Shown piece after piece: positions 59,272-62,000 of a stretch of 62,000 nucleotides of DNA (position 1 is its first letter; every line of letters starts with the position of its first letter). This DNA comes from Adiantum capillus-veneris (Eukaryota; Streptophyta; Polypodiopsida; Polypodiales; Pteridaceae): positions 86,250,881-86,312,880 of the forward strand of contig CM043957.1 in assembly GCA_014529385.2 (NCBI GenBank). Direction: 5' to 3'. The notes under the pieces are model-generated. The model made no database searches, was not told the DNA's origin, and worked only from the letters and a program-made list of their open reading frames with translations. The position numbers and the translations under genes were made by a program.

Positions 59272-60515
59272 TTGATCATGGACCAAATGAGAGACATATT
59301 GTTGAATTTAAGGCTGATTTGAATGCTACTTTCAAGATAAAATATTTGGGGTTTTTGCATCATTACTCGGGCATATAGTTTAAGCAGTGTGATGGTGGTA
59401 TTGCCTTGTGTCAAAAAAGCTACATAGAAACATTGCTATGTAAGTTTGGACTTGAGGATTGCAAATCTATTGCCACTCCCATGGAAACATGTTTGAAATT
59501 AAGTCTACATGATGCCGGTGATTCTGCTGATGTCACTCTTTACCAAACTATTGTTGGCTTCCTCATTAATGTATGCAACACGAGGCCGGATATTCACAGT
59601 TTGCAGTCTCACAACGCAGTAGTTTTATGCATAGCCCAGGGTCTAAGCATTGGCAGGCTGTCAAGAGGATTTTCGCTCCCTTAGTGGCACTTTATATCTT
59701 GGCTTGTTTTATCCCAAGGGAGGATCATTGCCGCCAGAATTACATGCTTTTTCAGACTGAGATTGGGTTGGTTGTTTTGACACGTGAGTGTCCAAAAGTG
59801 GTTTTTGTTTCATGCTTGGAAGTTCATGTATATCATGGTTGAGCAAGAAGCAACCTACTATGGCCACTTCTAGTTGTGAGGCTGAGTACAAGGCAGTCTT
59901 CATAGCTATGGTTGAGTGTGTATTGCTCAGATGCCTTATGGTTGATTTGGGTGTTGGACAAGACACTACCAACACTATCTACACTGACAGTCAGAGCGCA
60001 TTGGCAGTTGCAAGGAACCTAGTTTTTCATGATCGCACAAAGCACATTGAGGTGCATTAACACTATGTCAGAGAGAGGCTCTCAGCAGAAGAGATTAGCT
60101 TGGCTTATGTGCCAGCACAGGACAACCTTGTAGATCTTTTCACAAAGGCATTGTCTCGTGAGAAGTGAGAAGCTTTCCGCAAAGCTTTGCACCTACTCCC
60201 CTTTGTGGACTGATCATGTCCTCAGGGCATGGCACTTCTCTTTACTCATGTGCCAGCTCTCGTTCACCGAATCACTCCAGGGGGGATTTGTTACCATATA
60301 CATGTGGTAGTGATGTGTGTGAACACACTAGGACCGCCGGGGCATTTTTTCCCTCTTTACGATCTTTTTTTTCCCGTGCATTGTATATACGCCCATCACT
60401 CTAGGTCTATCTATCTTTCCATTGCACACTAAGTAATACACTCTCAATTGTGTGCCTTGAGCTTCCTTCATCTTCTCCAAACTGTGTGTGTTTTCTTGCA
60501 ACCCTAATTTCAACA

Positions 60516-61732
60516 TCAAAATGGGTCACGTCTATGTTGTCTACAACCAACTTACCTCAAAAAATTTGGGGAGAAGCTATTACGATGGCTTCTTATTTGA
60601 TCAATCGTTCACTTGGTACACCACTAAAGTACAAGGTTCTGCACGAGATGTGGACCAGCCAAGGGCCCAATTATGAGAGGTTACATGTATTTGAGTGTGA
60701 GGCATTCTCACATGTGCCAAAAACGCTTAGACAAAAGTTGGACCCCAAATCACATAACTGCATCTTCATTGGATATGGTGTGGATGGAGAAATGGGCTAT
60801 CTTCTCTGGCACCCAAAATCTAAGAAGGTTATATGCAACTCACAGGTGATATTCAATGAGTCTAAGATGCATAGAAAGCCAGTGTAAGGCATTGAGTATC
60901 ACAGAGTATGGTTTGAGGATGTTGTCTCACCATCAGCTACATAGAATGTTGGACGTGCTAGTGATGCACCTTCTACTAGTACACACACACACATGTTTGA
61001 GAAAAATCTAGCACTTAGGCACTCTAGAGATCTATTCGTACATCTCGTGCACCTGAGCACTTTGAGCCAGGATTGGACTACTTGCTAGTCACTGACTGCG
61101 GTGAACCCACTTGCTACAACAGGCCATTCAAATAGACAATAGCATGAAGTGGGAAGAGGCTATGCAATTTAAATATAGCTCAATCTTAACAAATGAAACT
61201 TGGAAATTGACAAAGTTACCAGCGAGTAAACACACATTGCCATGCAAATGGGTGTACAAGAAGAAGTACACCACAGATGATCATGAGCCTAAGTATAAGG
61301 CTAGACTGGTTGCGAAAGGGTTCAAGCAAATGAAAGGCATGGATTTCGATGAAATATTTTCTTGAGTGGTCAAGATTACTACATTGTGTCTTATGCTTGG
61401 TCTAGTAGACATCAAGGACATGGACTTGGTCCAAATGGATGTGAAGGTATCGTTTCTTCATGGGGATCTTGAAGAGGATGTCTACATGAAGCAGCTAGAA
61501 GGTTTTGCAATCAAGCATGAGAAGCCAACACGCAACAAATTGGTGTGTAGACTCAAGAAATCTTTGTATGGATTAAAGCAAGGATCAAGGCAATGGTACA
61601 TCAAGTTTGATAAGTACATTGAGTCCCAGGGTTACGTACGGAGCCAAGAGGATCATTTCTTGTACACAAAGAGGTTGAATGATGGTTCCCTCATCATTCT
61701 GATTTTGTACGTGGATGATATGCTCATAGCCA
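60516..61732 (+). pseudogene. Outer Copia integrase end and RT (second half of pol)
   Basis: It resumes in integrase (STTNLPQKIWGEA) and runs through FGYLAY-equivalent HVFECEAFSHV. RT follows with WKLTKLPASKHTLPCKWVY, YKARLVAKGFKQ, DLVQMDVKVSFLHG (motif A), KSLYGLKQGSRQWY and LYVDDMLIA (motif C) at 61700-61731. Stops lie near 60885 and at 61363-61365. Homology breaks just after the active site, so RNase H and the 3' LTR are not in place. Confidence 0.9.
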
Positions 61733-62000
61733 GGATGCCACTCTTTTTCTTCGGCTCCACTGTCCACCTCCACATCACACCTATCCATCGTCTTGTATAT
61801 GCAAAATCACCATAGTTGTTGTCACTCAAGCTTTTTGCCGCAGTCATAGATCAGAGATTCTTGACGCAAGAGTGTTGTCGGCCACCTTGCCTTTCTCATG
61901 GGAATCTTGAACTGGTCTGTACGCATGACATCTCAAGAAGCGATTGAAAGCCATTTTATGCACCTGAATGCTTCAATGAGGTTGCATTCTCAGGCCTTGA
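61733..62000. other. Unassigned sequence after the break in outer Copia RT
   Basis: From 61733 the sequence no longer matches Copia RT. One plus frame gives EILDARVLSATLPFSWES and another TSQEAIESHFMHLNAS, reminiscent of a Copia gag but not secure. It is probably another insertion or rearrangement running off the window. Confidence 0.35.

Larger units (their letters stand above)
56482..60210 (+). pseudogene. Copia 3 gag-pol, with RT deletion and several breaks
   Basis: Gag starts MADNNTDVFKMF. A 1-nt loss near 56888 shifts the frame. A zinc-knuckle-like CHYCKANNHLIKQYP has lost its last Cys. A TAG follows at 57522-57524, then protease with YFDSGDTKHI, integrase with HARFGHL, CEGCILGKM, DVCGP and LRSDQGGEY, with TAA at 58352-58354. 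A small TIR element interrupts integrase. After HVFGYLAY and VGYKPRGF (near 59065) the sequence jumps to VKKGQEDKVC, losing most of the RT palm including motif A. LYVDDLLIM remains beside a 20-bp tandem copy. RNase H (SCEAEYKA, DSQSALAVARN) completes it. Confidence 0.9.
56026..60515 (+). mobile_element. Copia element 3, inserted in the outer Copia integrase
   Basis: LTRs 56026-56252 and 60289-60515 are both 227 bp, begin TGTTACCATA and end CAACA. The purine tract CCAGGGGGGATT precedes the right LTR. The primer site after the left LTR is degenerate (ATGATATCAGATCTC). The flanks TCAGG and TCAAA are a poor target duplication, but the outer integrase resumes right after it (TSMLSTTNLPQKIWGEA), which confirms the insertion. 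Confidence 0.93.

Overview
The window is plant nuclear DNA built almost entirely of transposable elements nested in one another. The signs are plant-type Ty1/Copia elements primed by initiator-Met tRNA, chromodomain-type Ty3/Gypsy elements with 1.6-1.7 kb LTRs, a CACTA terminus, an L1-like LINE, and long GA, CA and TA microsatellites. Two endonuclease-less Penelope-like elements (PLEs) point to a large non-angiosperm genome; a fern is my best guess, but this is inference. I see no intact cellular gene. The only host-gene sequence I recognise is a broken DEAD-box RNA helicase fragment.

Region 1 (1-17912): PLE-A on the + strand. Its left direct repeat (93-512) is cut by a CACTA element whose last 92 bp open the window. 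An ORF1-like module (805-2199) carries a candidate 43-nt intron. About 5.5 kb of apparently foreign DNA follows, with three tandem foldback repeats and a GA microsatellite. The reverse transcriptase module (7800-10063) retains its YMDD box, and a perfect hairpin and a CA tract follow it. A nearly intact Copia element (10559-16113, minus strand, TSD ATTTG) sits in the right repeat, which ends near 17912.

Region 2 (17913-31205): a 42-bp minisatellite and a GA tract, then an old + strand Gypsy element (18866-19415 and 27830-31205). A younger relative (19416-27824, minus strand, TSD CAAAT) is inserted in its reverse transcriptase. Both lack the integrase catalytic core, with different breakpoints.

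Region 3 (31206-42164): a non-autonomous Gypsy-like element encoding gag and protease but no RT or integrase. It has a WxPK-repeat segment, the DEAD-box helicase fragment, a polypurine tract and the start of a 3' LTR. An L1-like LINE RT on the minus strand and a TA/CA microsatellite follow.

Region 4 (42169-62000): apparently one outer Copia element (LTR 42169-42353, gag-pol from 54159) interrupted three times. The first insertion is PLE-B flanked by 2-kb direct repeats (42841-50641). The second is a deleted Copia (51411-53762). The third is another Copia (56026-60515), which itself carries a small TIR element (58550-58816). The outer pol resumes at 60516 and breaks at about 61732.

The most unusual content is the pair of divergent PLEs. 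Both have direct repeats around the coding body (pseudo-LTRs), an ORF1-like module, a PLE-type RT without GIY-YIG, and a hairpin just after the stop followed by a CA tract.
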